This document shows positions 1 to 10,809 of a stretch of DNA of 35,050 nucleotides, piece after piece. This stretch comes from an uncultured Aquificaceae bacterium. Its GTDB lineage: Bacteria > Aquificota > Aquificia > Aquificales > Aquificaceae. The notes beneath the pieces are model-generated. The model did no database searches, was not told the origin of the DNA, and saw only the letters and a program-made list of their open reading frames with translations. The stretch is taken from positions 1 to 35,050 of the forward strand of contig CALIUI010000047.1 in the NCBI GenBank assembly GCA_938048815.1. The letters run 5' to 3'. The position numbers and the translations under genes were made by a program. Position 1 is the first letter of the stretch, and every line of letters starts with the position of its first letter.

Positions 1-1
1 A

Positions 2-1246
2 ATAAACCTCCAGCTTTTCTACACAAAAGTAGACCACTGGATGGATAACAGATATAGAAGCTTTATGGGAAATCCCCCACAAGGCTACACAATGGCAACG
101 GATGCAAAGACCAAAGCTCTTGGCGCAAGGCTTGAGACACAAATAAGGGACCTTTCCCTTGGCTTTGAAGCCTACAAAAGAAACTGGGATGCTATAAACT
201 ACGGATGGAACCAAAATCAGAATATGTACATGAGACAGTTCATTATACCCGACGTGGATATCACCAACTTTGGCTTGTATGGAGAGTATAAAAAGAGTCT
301 AAACCCCAACCTAAGGCTTGTGGCGGGTGTAAGGTTGGATACAACAGAAAGCAAGGCAGACAGCGCCAAGGCAAACGCAAACCTTTACTTTGCCTTTCAC
401 AATACAAGAAGCACCTCAAAGAGGGATACATACCCCTCTGGAAACGTGCAACTCTTTTATAACCTAACGCCGGAGATTGAGATATTTACCGGCGTTGGCT
501 ATGGTGTAAGGGTGCCAGACCAGCAGGAAAGGTATTTTGCCCTAAACAGAAGTATGATGTGTATGCAACAGAACAATCCTTTCTGCGCATGGGTAGGCAA
601 TCCAACTCTAAAGCCTTCCAAAAACTTGGAGCTTGACTTGGGAATAAAGCATCAAACTCCAAGGTCTCTCACAAAGGCAATGGTCTTTGTAAGCCAAGTG
701 TGGGACTACATAACCCTTCATAGAAAGGCTCCGATAACCCCCCCTCAAAACTGGCCACAAAATGGTCAAGCGATGACTTATGCCAACGTGAATGTTCGCT
801 TTTTTGGCCTTGAGTTTAGCTCCAACTACAATGTGTGGAACAACCTTTTCCTCTTTGGTGGTGTTAGCTACACAGAGGGGAGAAAGGATACAAAGCCAAG
901 CTTGAATATAACCGACAAGGATGTGGCGGAGGTGCCTCCTCTAAAGGGCAGGCTTGGAGTTAGGTACGACACGGGCATGTGGTACACGGAGGCGGAGCTT
1001 TTGGCAAGCGCCACACAAAATAAGGTAGATTCTGCCCTTAGAGAGACAAAAACCTCTGGCTACGGAATAGTGAATCTAAAGGCGGGAATGAACTATAGGG
1101 GCTTTACTATAAATGCGGGCGTGGAAAACCTTTTGGACAAGAAATACTTTGAGCACTTCTCTTATGTGAGAAATCCCTTCAGTGCAGGTGTTAAGATACC
1201 AGAGCCCGGCAGAAGCTTTTATGTGAGTGCCTCTTACCAGTTTTAA
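2..1246 (+). CDS. TonB-dependent outer-membrane receptor, C-terminal part (5' end outside window)
   Basis: Frame stays open to the window edge (INLQLFYTKVDHW then MDNRYRSF...). Beta-barrel repeats and C-terminal 'NAGVENLLDKKYFEHFSYVRNP...PEPGRSFYVSASYQF' are typical of TonB receptors. Confidence 0.9.
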   Translation: MNLQLFYTKVDHWMDNRYRSFMGNPPQGYTMATDAKTKALGARLETQIRDLSLGFEAYKRNWDAINYGWNQNQNMYMRQFIIPDVDITNFGLYGEYKKSLNPNLRLVAGVRLDTTESKADSAKANANLYFAFHNTRSTSKRDTYPSGNVQLFYNLTPEIEIFTGVGYGVRVPDQQERYFALNRSMMCMQQNNPFCAWVGNPTLKPSKNLELDLGIKHQTPRSLTKAMVFVSQVWDYITLHRKAPITPPQNWPQNGQAMTYANVNVRFFGLEFSSNYNVWNNLFLFGGVSYTEGRKDTKPSLNITDKDVAEVPPLKGRLGVRYDTGMWYTEAELLASATQNKVDSALRETKTSGYGIVNLKAGMNYRGFTINAGVENLLDKKYFEHFSYVRNPFSAGVKIPEPGRSFYVSASYQF

Positions 1247-1252
1247 AAACAA

Positions 1253-1286
1253 AAGGCTCTTCCTCGTGGGGAGCCCTCCCTTTTTT
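1253..1286 (+). terminator. Possible rho-independent terminator after the TonB receptor gene
   Basis: GGCTCTTCC-loop-GGGGAGCC hairpin (with G-U pairs), followed by CTCCC and TTTTTT. Confidence 0.45.
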
Positions 1287-1346
1287 CCCTTTAAAGTGTA
1301 AAAAATCCCCTTTGAAATGCACAAGCTTGGAAACATCATATTAACC

Positions 1347-2072
1347 ATGAGAGCCTTTATAGTAGAGGACGAACCCCTTGCCTTACAAAGAATAAGAAGG
1401 ATGTTAAGCCAAGATGGTAGGTTGCAGATAGTAGGAGAGGCAACCACCTACAAAGAAGCCATAGAGAAAATACAAGGGCTAAAGCCCCAGGTTCTTTTTC
1501 TTGATATAAGATTGCCCGATGGCTTTGGTATAGACCTTGCTAAGGAAGTGATAGGCATGGGCATAAAGCCCTACATAATATTTACAACCGCCTATGGTGA
1601 GTACGCTTTGGAAGCCTTTAGGGTTTCTGCGGTGGATTACCTACTAAAGCCCTTCTCACAAGAAGACCTAAGCAAGGCAATAGATCGCCTTTTGGAAAAG
1701 AAAAACAATACCCAGCAGGTAATAAATCTTATAAAAGCCGAGCGTCCCATAATACCTGCAAAGATAGGAAACAAGGTTCTTTTCCTAAGCCCAGAGGAAA
1801 TATACTACGTGCAGGCAGAGATGGGAGAAGTAAGCGTTAGGACAAAGGAGGGCCTTTTACCCTTGAGCAAAAAACTCTATGAAATAGAAGAAGATTTAAA
1901 AGCTTACAACTTCTTTCGTGTGCACAGGTCATATTTGGTAAACCTAAGCAAGATAAAAGAGCTAAAAAGCGTGGAACAAAGCAAATACTTAATAGTTTTC
2001 AAGGATATAAATGAAACCTTAAAGACAAGCAGAGAGGGGGCAAAAGCCCTAAGGGATTATTTGAACATATAA
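1347..2072 (+). CDS. LytTR-family response regulator (REC + LytTR DNA-binding domain)
   Basis: MRAFIVEDEPLALQRI...LFLDIRLPDGFGIDL...AVDYLLKPF plus C-terminal 'FFRVHRSYLVNLSKIKEL'. The ORF track start at 1317 is probably upstream of the true ATG at 1347. Confidence 0.92.
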   Translation: MRAFIVEDEPLALQRIRRMLSQDGRLQIVGEATTYKEAIEKIQGLKPQVLFLDIRLPDGFGIDLAKEVIGMGIKPYIIFTTAYGEYALEAFRVSAVDYLLKPFSQEDLSKAIDRLLEKKNNTQQVINLIKAERPIIPAKIGNKVLFLSPEEIYYVQAEMGEVSVRTKEGLLPLSKKLYEIEEDLKAYNFFRVHRSYLVNLSKIKELKSVEQSKYLIVFKDINETLKTSREGAKALRDYLNI

Positions 2073-3343
2073 AGCCCTTTGGCTTTGGATATCCTTTCGT
2101 AGTAGTTTACTATGGGCTTGTGATAGGGCAGTTGGTGGTTTAGAGGGTCTGTTAGTATAGAGCAAGGCAGGTGGGAAATCTCCGGTAGGTATCTCTTTAT
2201 ATACTCACAATCAGGGTCATACCTTTTGGCTTGCAGGATGGGGTTGAAAAGCCTAAAGGGTTTTGGGTCTGCTCCCACAGAAGCACTCCATTGCCAGTTT
2301 CCTACGTTGACCACCTCATCGTAGTCCAAAAGGTGCTCTTTGAAAAAAGCTTCTCCTATTCTCCAATCTACCAACAAAACCTTTGTCAAAAAGCTTGCCA
2401 ATATCATCCTCATCCTGTTGTGAAGCCATTTTTCCTTTTTTAGCTGTCTTATGCCCGCATCCACTATGGGATATCCCGTGATACCTTCAAAAAAGCTTCT
2501 TATGTAATCTTCTCTGTTTTCCCATTCTATGCCTCTTCTCTTTTCTTGGAATTCAAGGTCCTTGGTCTGTGGAAAGTTAAAAGCTATGTGGTACCAAAAC
2601 TCTCTCCAGGCAAGTTCCCTTATAAATTGCTCGCTTCTGTCCTTTGCCCTTTTGAAGATTTCCCTTACAGACAGTATGCCAAACCTTATACAAGGAGATA
2701 GCTTGGAAGAGCCATCAATGGCTGGAAAGTTTCTTAGCTCCTCATACCTTTCAAAGGGAAAGCTCTCCAGCCTTTTTTTACAATCCAAAGGGTCAAAGGA
2801 AGAAAAACCTTTCAAGGGAAGTTTTTGCCTTATTTCTTCTATGGTGGGCAATGGAACATAGGGCACAGAAAAGCCATCTACCTTTTCCTCCTCAAGGATA
2901 ACCCCTTTTATCCACTCTCCATAAAAAGGTGTAAAGACCCTTCTTGTTGGTACATCCTCGGGCTTAACCAAGAAGTTTTCAAAGATTTCCACATATTCCA
3001 CTCCATAATCTTTGCAAAGGTTTTTTATCCTTAGGTTTCTTTCCTTTCCCGTCCAGCTATAGGATTTGGTAGTGTAAAGGTGCGTAGGTTTATAAACGCT
3101 AAAAACCTTTCTTAGGGCTTCTTCAGTGGTGTCATACAGGCAATAGACCCTTATCCTTTTGGAAAGCTCCTCCAAGGCTCTTACCACATAGCTTAACCTT
3201 TCATCCTCCGCCCTTAGGTCTTTTAGTATTTCTTTATCAAAAATAAAAAGGGGCAATATCTCCTTGTGCCTTCGAGAGGCATAAGCCAAGCCTTTGTTAT
3301 CCTCAAGCCTTAGGTCTCTTTTGAAAAGATACACCGCTCTCAT
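2057..3343 (-). CDS. phrB: Deoxyribodipyrimidine photolyase
   Basis: MRAVYLFKRDLRLEDNKGL... and C-terminal FAD-binding region 'NVGNWQWSASVGADPKPFRLFNPILQAKRYDP'. Confidence 0.93.
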   Translation of the reverse strand: MRAVYLFKRDLRLEDNKGLAYASRRHKEILPLFIFDKEILKDLRAEDERLSYVVRALEELSKRIRVYCLYDTTEEALRKVFSVYKPTHLYTTKSYSWTGKERNLRIKNLCKDYGVEYVEIFENFLVKPEDVPTRRVFTPFYGEWIKGVILEEEKVDGFSVPYVPLPTIEEIRQKLPLKGFSSFDPLDCKKRLESFPFERYEELRNFPAIDGSSKLSPCIRFGILSVREIFKRAKDRSEQFIRELAWREFWYHIAFNFPQTKDLEFQEKRRGIEWENREDYIRSFFEGITGYPIVDAGIRQLKKEKWLHNRMRMILASFLTKVLLVDWRIGEAFFKEHLLDYDEVVNVGNWQWSASVGADPKPFRLFNPILQAKRYDPDCEYIKRYLPEISHLPCSILTDPLNHQLPYHKPIVNYYERISKAKGLYMFK

Positions 3344-3780
3344 ATCTTTGCCACCGCAAGGTATATAACAAGCAGGGAAACCACTATTAGAGGCAAAGCT
3401 ATTATGTACGTGAAAAGGTCGTATCTTTTGTAGGCTTTTTCCTTATCCTTTGCCCTTGGGATGTAAAGGTTTATGAACCAAAAGTTTATTACCTCAAGGG
3501 GCAGAATTATGCCCAAGACCAAGGGAAGCTTGTAGTTCAACCAAGTTATATCTCCCTTGTACCTAAGAAGATGCAGCATATAAAAGCCCATCGCCAAAGC
3601 AAGTAAAAAACCAAAGATCTCCAAATTGGTCATCCACCGGTAAAAGTTCCTTAGAAGGTGTTGATTGCAGCCCGTGTTTTTCCAAGTGGAATATATCATA
3701 AAAAGCCCAAAAGAAGAGGACGCACCAGCCCAAAGAAAGATGCCTATCAGGTGGATAAACTTTGCCGTGATGTATTCCAT
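3340..3780 (-). CDS. DUF2269-like integral membrane protein
   Basis: About four hydrophobic segments, 'KFIHLIGIFLWAGAS'. Overlaps the phrB start (ATGA) and the 3' end of the upstream gene. Confidence 0.7.
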   Translation of the reverse strand: MEYITAKFIHLIGIFLWAGASSSFGLFMIYSTWKNTGCNQHLLRNFYRWMTNLEIFGFLLALAMGFYMLHLLRYKGDITWLNYKLPLVLGIILPLEVINFWFINLYIPRAKDKEKAYKRYDLFTYIIALPLIVVSLLVIYLAVAKI

Positions 3781-3998
3781 CTTTTTAGGTATTTTACAGA
3801 TTTTTTGATGTAGGGATATATCCGTTTACCCAAAAAGGGAAGCTTTTTAAGACTTGCAATATCCCTTTGAGAAGACTTTGAGAGGAAGATTATGGCAAGC
3901 AGGTATAGAGGTACTGTTGGCATTAAAGGTATAAAAATTCCCAAAGTGCCCAAAAGAAAGAAAGAAAAGCCCAAAAATCTAAAGGCGTACTTTTTCAT
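3747..3998 (-). CDS. DUF454 (YbaN-like) small membrane protein
   Basis: 'FLGTLGIFIPLMPTVPLYLLAIIFLSKSSQR' is a DUF454-type core. Confidence 0.8.
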   Translation of the reverse strand: MKKYAFRFLGFSFFLLGTLGIFIPLMPTVPLYLLAIIFLSKSSQRDIASLKKLPFLGKRIYPYIKKSVKYLKRWNTSRQSLST

Positions 3999-4579
3999 CT
4001 TTTATAAATATAAGTCCTTGAATTTTTGGAAAAGTAGTTTTTGCCCATGTGGAGTGGGTATTTCACTTTACTAACCTTTAGCCTTCCCCTTTTGTAGTGA
4101 ATTAGCTCCACCTTTCCCACCAAAAGGCTATGGTCTGGAAAGCTTATAAAGACTTCCCTTTTACATTCGTATATAAGAAGAGCCTGATCCACCATAAGGG
4201 CGTCAACCTTTAAGGCTTTCACGGGCTTTATGTCCTTGAAAAGATCCCATTTGTTCTCTTGGTTTCCATGATGGCTTCCGGCGGTTATTATATCCCATAG
4301 GTATTCAAAAGGTAGAAAATTAACGGTAAAGTCTGCCCCTTCTTGCGCCAAAAGGTGGCTGTGGTTTTCCTTAGCAAGGGCAACTGCATAAAGAAAGGGT
4401 TTTTTGTTTAGGGGCATGTGCCAAGCTACCGCAAGGGGATTGTCTTTTACACATACCAGAGAAACTACCCTTGGCACATAACCAAGAAAGTAGGCATCCT
4501 CCAAGGTTTTAAAAGATCCCTGAGGGGCCGGGCAAACCCCTTCAGGAGGAGGCAAGGCATGGGCTTTCAGGCTGTCCAT
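3995..4579 (-). CDS. Flavin reductase-like domain protein
   Basis: 'YVPRVVSLVCVKDNPLAVAWHMPLNKKPFLYAVALAKENHSHLL...FTVNFLP' matches the flavin reductase-like fold. Most likely start is ATG at 4579 (MDSLKAH), inside the 3' end of the small ORF 4567-4668. Confidence 0.75.
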   Translation of the reverse strand: MDSLKAHALPPPEGVCPAPQGSFKTLEDAYFLGYVPRVVSLVCVKDNPLAVAWHMPLNKKPFLYAVALAKENHSHLLAQEGADFTVNFLPFEYLWDIITAGSHHGNQENKWDLFKDIKPVKALKVDALMVDQALLIYECKREVFISFPDHSLLVGKVELIHYKRGRLKVSKVKYPLHMGKNYFSKNSRTYIYKR

Positions 4580-4668
4580 CTTCCCAACAAGAACACCAAA
4601 GTTATGCCTATTATGTGCACGACCCACCAGCCTATTCTCATAAATCTAAAGGCTTCTGGTAGTTGCAT
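4567..4668 (-). CDS. Small single-TM protein, 33 aa (not in the ORF track)
   Basis: MQLPEAFRFMRIGWWVVHIIGITLVFLLGRWTA*, preceded by AAGGAGGTGAT, a near-perfect Shine-Dalgarno at correct spacing. Its 3' end overlaps the start of the flavin reductase gene. Confidence 0.72.
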   Translation of the reverse strand: MQLPEAFRFMRIGWWVVHIIGITLVFLLGRWTA

Positions 4669-4680
4669 GGCTATCACCTC

Positions 4681-4711
4681 CTTAAGCTTAGTTTTAATTA
4701 AAGTTTAAGTT
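4681..4711. promoter_or_regulatory. AT-rich imperfect palindrome upstream of the small-ORF/flavin reductase/photolyase operon
   Basis: CTTAAGCTTAGTTTTAATTAAAGTTTAAGTT, centred on TTTAATTAAA, directly upstream of the Shine-Dalgarno. Confidence 0.3.
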
Positions 4712-4760
4712 GGATTTTATGCTTACGTATGCCCTTTGATGATGGCTTATGGTGGTATTT

Positions 4761-5747
4761 TTACACTTCATCAAAAACCATTCTAAAGGTTGTTTTTCCT
4801 TGTGCCGACCAGTAGGAAAGGCTTGCCCCACAGAGCTTTAACCTTTCCCTTAGGTTTGAAAGCCCCACACCTTCTTTTAGCTTTTCAAAGCCTCTTCCGT
4901 TGTCCTCTACCTCTATAAAAACCTTTCCCTCCCTTTTATAGCCCTTTATGGCTATGTTTCCCCTCTCCAGTTGAAACCCATGCTTTAGCGCGTTTTCCAC
5001 TAAAATCTGAAGTGAAAACTTTGGTACCCTTACTTTCAAGGCTTCATCTTCTATCTTTATATCCATGCTTATATTACCTTTGAACCTTAGGCTCATAAGA
5101 TTCCAGTAATCTTTGAGAAGCTCCAACTCTTCCTCAAGGCTTATGAAAGGTTCAAGGTATAAACTTTTCCTTAGTAGTCTTGCAAGGCTTAATATGGCTT
5201 CCTCTGCCCTTTCTTGGTCTTGCCATACCAATTCTGCCACCGCATTAAGGGTGTTAAAGATAAAGTGGGGGCTTATCTGCCTTTCCAAGTTCCTTATGTG
5301 TTCTTCTAATAAAAGTCTTTTGTTTTCCTCCTCCTTTCTTTGGAGAGACACCAATTTATAAAGAAGATATCCCAAAGAGGCAGTCATAAGAGCCAAAAAG
5401 AAAGATAAGATAATGGCTTTTTTCAGTGGTAGGTTTAATGGAATGATATCCAAAAGGCTATTACTAAAATATCCCGCCAAAGCTCCCAAAAAGCCCGACA
5501 AGAAAGCAAAGATCAAACTAAAGGGGGTCCAAAGAAATTGAGGAAGAAGCTTTATAAAAAACCGGTTGTTTATCTCCGTGGTGAAAAAAGAAAGCGTAAA
5601 GATGTAGAAGGTGGTTAGCAAACCTAAAAGAAGAAAGGGAAAAGGGTTGTAGTTGTAAAGGGAAGAAGTAAATCCTGCGATGGATATGCCAAGAACCAAA
5701 GCAAAAACAAGTATATAAAGCCACTCTTTTGCCCTTATCTTCAGCAT
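4761..5747 (-). CDS. LytS/YehU-type membrane sensor histidine kinase
   Basis: Polytopic N-terminus, then 'LERQISPHFIFNTLNAVAELV' (His_kinase) and 'LQILVENALKHGF...VEDNGRGF...GVGLSNLRERL' (HATPase). Confidence 0.93.
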   Translation of the reverse strand: MLKIRAKEWLYILVFALVLGISIAGFTSSLYNYNPFPFLLLGLLTTFYIFTLSFFTTEINNRFFIKLLPQFLWTPFSLIFAFLSGFLGALAGYFSNSLLDIIPLNLPLKKAIILSFFLALMTASLGYLLYKLVSLQRKEEENKRLLLEEHIRNLERQISPHFIFNTLNAVAELVWQDQERAEEAILSLARLLRKSLYLEPFISLEEELELLKDYWNLMSLRFKGNISMDIKIEDEALKVRVPKFSLQILVENALKHGFQLERGNIAIKGYKREGKVFIEVEDNGRGFEKLKEGVGLSNLRERLKLCGASLSYWSAQGKTTFRMVFDEV

Positions 5748-7195
5748 AGCCTAAGGTCCTTTTCTATAAACTTTAAAAGGTTTACAACGCCCATGCTAAC
5801 ACCGGGCCAGCCCTGTCCGGGAAAAACTGTATCACCCACAAGGTATATGCCTTCCAAGGGCGTAAGGGGAGAGGGATAAAAAAAGGGAAAGTAATCTTTT
5901 ATTACCGGTATCCCTCCCACAGAACCTCTGTATCTTCCCGTGTACCTTTCAAAGGTCTTTGGTGTGCCCGCAAAAACCTTTAATTTTTTAACGTTTCTAA
6001 GGGCAGGCATGTGGTCGTATAGAATTTTAAGGCAATATTCAATAGCCTTTTCCTTCCTCTCTAAATACTCCTCCCTTGGTAGGTTTTCCCAAAGCTCAAG
6101 ACTTGTATGGGTAGAGATGGTTATGCTTCTGGTCTTTTCCTTGCTAAGGATGGGGTCTTCTTCCTCCGATATGGATACAAAAAGGGATCTACTGTTTGTG
6201 TAGGGAATGGGTTTTTCAAGGAGTATAAAATGGTGATGTTTTAAATCCTGTGGTATTTGCCCTTGCACTGTCATGTATATAGTAAAGGCGCCCCACAGTT
6301 CTCTGTAGGTGTTCTTTGCCCTTTCAGAAAAGGGCCTTAGGTCTTCTATAAGGTCTCCTGCTTTCCAAAGGGTAGTGTTTAGAATAACCCTCTTTGCTTC
6401 GTAGATGCCCTTGTTGGTGTGTAGTGCATAACCCCAAGGTTTCTTTAATATACTCTTTACCCTTGTACGCAAGCTTAGGTTTTTTATCCTTTTTGCGAAG
6501 CTATCCAAAAGCCTTCCCATACCTCCAACCGCATAGTAATTGGTTAAATTGGGATAAGTTAACCCCAAGGAAGCCACAGAAAAGGGCACCTTATCCATAA
6601 AGCCCTGAGCGGTTATAAGAGTATGGTGGTTTAGGAAACTCTCATATTTGGAGTTAAAATCTCCTAAATACACCTTGGCCACTCTTTTTGCACTAAGGAA
6701 GTTGCAAAGAAAAGTGGATAAAAAGTCCAAAGGCTTATGAAAAAAAGCCCTAAGGGGGGAAAGGGAGCTTGGATAGGGTAAGGTGTGGCACCAAAGATTC
6801 CACATGGACTCACTTACCTTATAAACTCTTTCCCAAAAGCCCTTGTGAAACATCTCTGGGAAAGCCTCTTCTATTTCCTCCAAAGACCTTTCCTTATCTC
6901 TCCATCGGTTTATAGTCTTTTCTCCTATGTGTATAACCATGGCTGGATCTATGGGCTTTATAGGTAGGTCTATGTTTAGAAACTTGGCTATCTTACCAAC
7001 GGGTAGGTTTTCCTCCGCCCCTACGAAAGTGGCAGCTCCCACGTTGTAGTAAAAACCTTCCCTTTCAAAGGTACCCGCACACCCACCCAAATAATCCAAA
7101 GCCTCAAAAAGAATAACCTCCTTGCCCATATGAGAGAGCAAAGAGGAAACTAAAACACCGCCGATCCCGCCGCCAACAACCGCATAATCAAGCAT
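5741..7195 (-). CDS. Phytoene desaturase/carotenoid isomerase-like FAD-dependent oxidoreductase
   Basis: 'DYAVVGGGIGGVLVSSLLSHMGKEVILFEALDYLGGCAGTFEREGFYYNVGAATFVG' and C-terminal 'GIYLVGDTVFPGQGWPGVSMGVVNLLKFI'. Confidence 0.88.
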   Translation of the reverse strand: MLDYAVVGGGIGGVLVSSLLSHMGKEVILFEALDYLGGCAGTFEREGFYYNVGAATFVGAEENLPVGKIAKFLNIDLPIKPIDPAMVIHIGEKTINRWRDKERSLEEIEEAFPEMFHKGFWERVYKVSESMWNLWCHTLPYPSSLSPLRAFFHKPLDFLSTFLCNFLSAKRVAKVYLGDFNSKYESFLNHHTLITAQGFMDKVPFSVASLGLTYPNLTNYYAVGGMGRLLDSFAKRIKNLSLRTRVKSILKKPWGYALHTNKGIYEAKRVILNTTLWKAGDLIEDLRPFSERAKNTYRELWGAFTIYMTVQGQIPQDLKHHHFILLEKPIPYTNSRSLFVSISEEEDPILSKEKTRSITISTHTSLELWENLPREEYLERKEKAIEYCLKILYDHMPALRNVKKLKVFAGTPKTFERYTGRYRGSVGGIPVIKDYFPFFYPSPLTPLEGIYLVGDTVFPGQGWPGVSMGVVNLLKFIEKDLRLC

Positions 7196-7240
7196 AGGTT
7201 AAATTATGGAAAGAGTAAAGGAAAAATAGTAGCCTTGAAT

Positions 7241-8518
<1,278 letters not shown>

Positions 8519-8543
8519 TTAAATTATAGCATATTCTTATCCT

Positions 8544-9137
8544 TCAAACCTTTGAAAGGGCTTTTCCCTTTGCTACTTTAAGGAAATTCTCCAAAAGCTT
8601 CATACCTTCTTCGGAAAGTATGGACTCTGGATGAAACTGTACTCCAAAAAGGGGATATTCCACATGCTGAATGCCCATGATCTCCTCATCCTCCGACCAT
8701 GCAGTTATCTTCAAAAAGTTTGGCAAAGTTCTCCTGTCTATAACCAAGGAATGATAACGCACTGCGATAAAGGGGTTTTTAAGTCCTTCAAAGATACCCT
8801 CGCCTGTGTGGTATATTTGAGAGGTCTTTCCATGCATTAGCCTTTTTGCCCTAACTATGTTGGCACCGAAGGCATAGCCTATAGATTGATGACCAAGGCA
8901 TACACCCAGTATAGGAATGTCCTTATAAAAACTCTTTATAACCTCCACCGAAATACCCGCTTCCTTTGGAGTGCAAGGTCCTGGAGATATTACAATGGCA
9001 TCGGGCTTTGCCCTCTTTATATCCTCCAAGCTTATCTCATCGTTCCTGCGCACTGCCACATCCGCAGAAAGCATCTGAAGATAATGAACAAGGTTGTAGG
9101 TAAAAGAGTCGTAGTTATCTATCATCAAAACTCTCAT
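8544..9137 (-). CDS. pabA/trpG: Anthranilate/aminodeoxychorismate synthase glutamine amidotransferase
   Basis: MRVLMIDNYDSFTYNLVHYLQ...ISPGPCTPKEAG...LGVCLGHQSIG...GVQFHPESI. Confidence 0.95.
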   Translation of the reverse strand: MRVLMIDNYDSFTYNLVHYLQMLSADVAVRRNDEISLEDIKRAKPDAIVISPGPCTPKEAGISVEVIKSFYKDIPILGVCLGHQSIGYAFGANIVRAKRLMHGKTSQIYHTGEGIFEGLKNPFIAVRYHSLVIDRRTLPNFLKITAWSEDEEIMGIQHVEYPLFGVQFHPESILSEEGMKLLENFLKVAKGKALSKV

Positions 9138-9336
9138 AAGGATTAAAATATAATCCGTCCCATATATAAAAAATTCCTCTCTGCAGATGTATCACAATAC
9201 ACTTGTAAAATCGTAAACAATGGGCAAAATAACCACCTGCGCTAACCCCATATTCCCTCATCCACAATATGGCCTTCTGTTAGTGGGAAAGTACAGGCTG
9301 TTTTTGAAGCAACTTGTATCATGTTAAAATACTACT

Positions 9337-10809
9337 ATGAGCTTGCGTATATACAACACACTAAGCGGTAAGGTGGAGGAGTTTGTACCTGTAAACCCTC
9401 CCCATGTACTTATATACACCTGTGGTGTTACCGTGTATGATGATTCCCATGTGGGGCATGGAAGAAGCCTTATAGTTTTTGACGTTCTAAGGAGATTTCT
9501 TGAACATATGGGCTATAAAGTTAATTTTGTAAGGAACTTTACCGACGTAGATGACAAGATAATAAACAGGGCAAAGAGCGAATGTGTGGATTTTATGACC
9601 ATAGCCAACAGGTATATAGCAAGCTATTACATAGATATGGGAAACATAAGGGTAAAGCCCGCAAATGTGGAGCCAAGGGTGACGGAACATATGCAAGAGA
9701 TAATAGAAGTTATAAAGGGCCTTATAGAAAAGGGCTATGCCTACGAATCGGGAGGTGATGTTTATTTCTCTGTGTCCTCTTTTCCAGATTATGGAAAACT
9801 TTCCAAAAGGAACATAGAAGAGCTTGAGGCGGGGGCAAGGATAGAGCCCTCGGAGAAAAAGAAAAACCCCCTTGACTTTGCCTTATGGAAATCGGCAAAG
9901 GCTGGCGAGCCCTCTTGGGATTCACCATGGGGACCGGGAAGACCCGGATGGCATACAGAATGTGTAGCCATGATCTTTAAACATCTTGGTCAAACCATAG
10001 ATATCCACGGTGGTGGTTTAGACCTTATCTTTCCCCACCATGAAAACGAGATAGCTCAGGCGGAAGCTCTCACGGGCAAGCCCTTTGCAAGGTATTGGGT
10101 TCATAACGGGCTTGTCACTGTTGGTGGGCAAAAGATGTCCAAATCCCTTGGCAACTATATAACCCTAAGGGAGATTTACTCCAAGTACCATCCCGATATC
10201 CTTAGGCTTTTGGTGCTTTTTACCCATTATAGAAGCCCCCTTGACTTTTCTTGGGAAAAGATGGAAGAAACAAAGAGAGCTTATGAGAGGCTTTTGACAG
10301 CCCTTGAGGACCTTGAACTTTTGAAAAAGCTATCCCTTTATGAGGAAAGGGGAACCCATCCCCTCTTTGAAAGGGTAAAGGAAGCGGAGGAGAAGTTTTT
10401 TCAAGCTTTGAGTGATGACTTTAATACACCACAGGCTTTGGCAGAGGTGTATAGTCTTGTCAGTGAGCTTAATAAAGTGAAAAACAAAGCCTTTTCCCAA
10501 GGAAGTATATCCCAGCAAGAGCTCCAAGCATACCAGTTTGCAGTAGAGTCCCTAATAAAGAACCTTAGGGGAGTTTTTGGACTTTTAGAAGACTTTAAGC
10601 CCCAGTGTGAAGCGCGTAAGGTGGTACAAAGGGAGCTTTCTGCAGGTGAGATCTTTGACAACAGACTTATTGAGCTTTTAATAGAAGTGCGAAATATGGC
10701 AAGGAAAGAGAAGGTATATACCATAGGAGACCATATAAGGGACAGGTTAAAGGAGCTTGGCATTATCCTTGAAGATACACCTGCGGGGACAAAATGGAAA
10801 AGGCAATGA
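9337..10809 (+). CDS. cysS: Cysteinyl-tRNA synthetase
   Basis: [45 protein letters not shown]...[17 protein letters not shown]...KMSKSLGN. Confidence 0.97.
   Translation: MSLRIYNTLSGKVEEFVPVNPPHVLIYTCGVTVYDDSHVGHGRSLIVFDVLRRFLEHMGYKVNFVRNFTDVDDKIINRAKSECVDFMTIANRYIASYYIDMGNIRVKPANVEPRVTEHMQEIIEVIKGLIEKGYAYESGGDVYFSVSSFPDYGKLSKRNIEELEAGARIEPSEKKKNPLDFALWKSAKAGEPSWDSPWGPGRPGWHTECVAMIFKHLGQTIDIHGGGLDLIFPHHENEIAQAEALTGKPFARYWVHNGLVTVGGQKMSKSLGNYITLREIYSKYHPDILRLLVLFTHYRSPLDFSWEKMEETKRAYERLLTALEDLELLKKLSLYEERGTHPLFERVKEAEEKFFQALSDDFNTPQALAEVYSLVSELNKVKNKAFSQGSISQQELQAYQFAVESLIKNLRGVFGLLEDFKPQCEARKVVQRELSAGEIFDNRLIELLIEVRNMARKEKVYTIGDHIRDRLKELGIILEDTPAGTKWKRQ

Noticed and set aside
4418-4708. 96-aa + strand ORF
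   Set aside because: Antisense to the flavin reductase gene and the better-supported 33-aa ORF.
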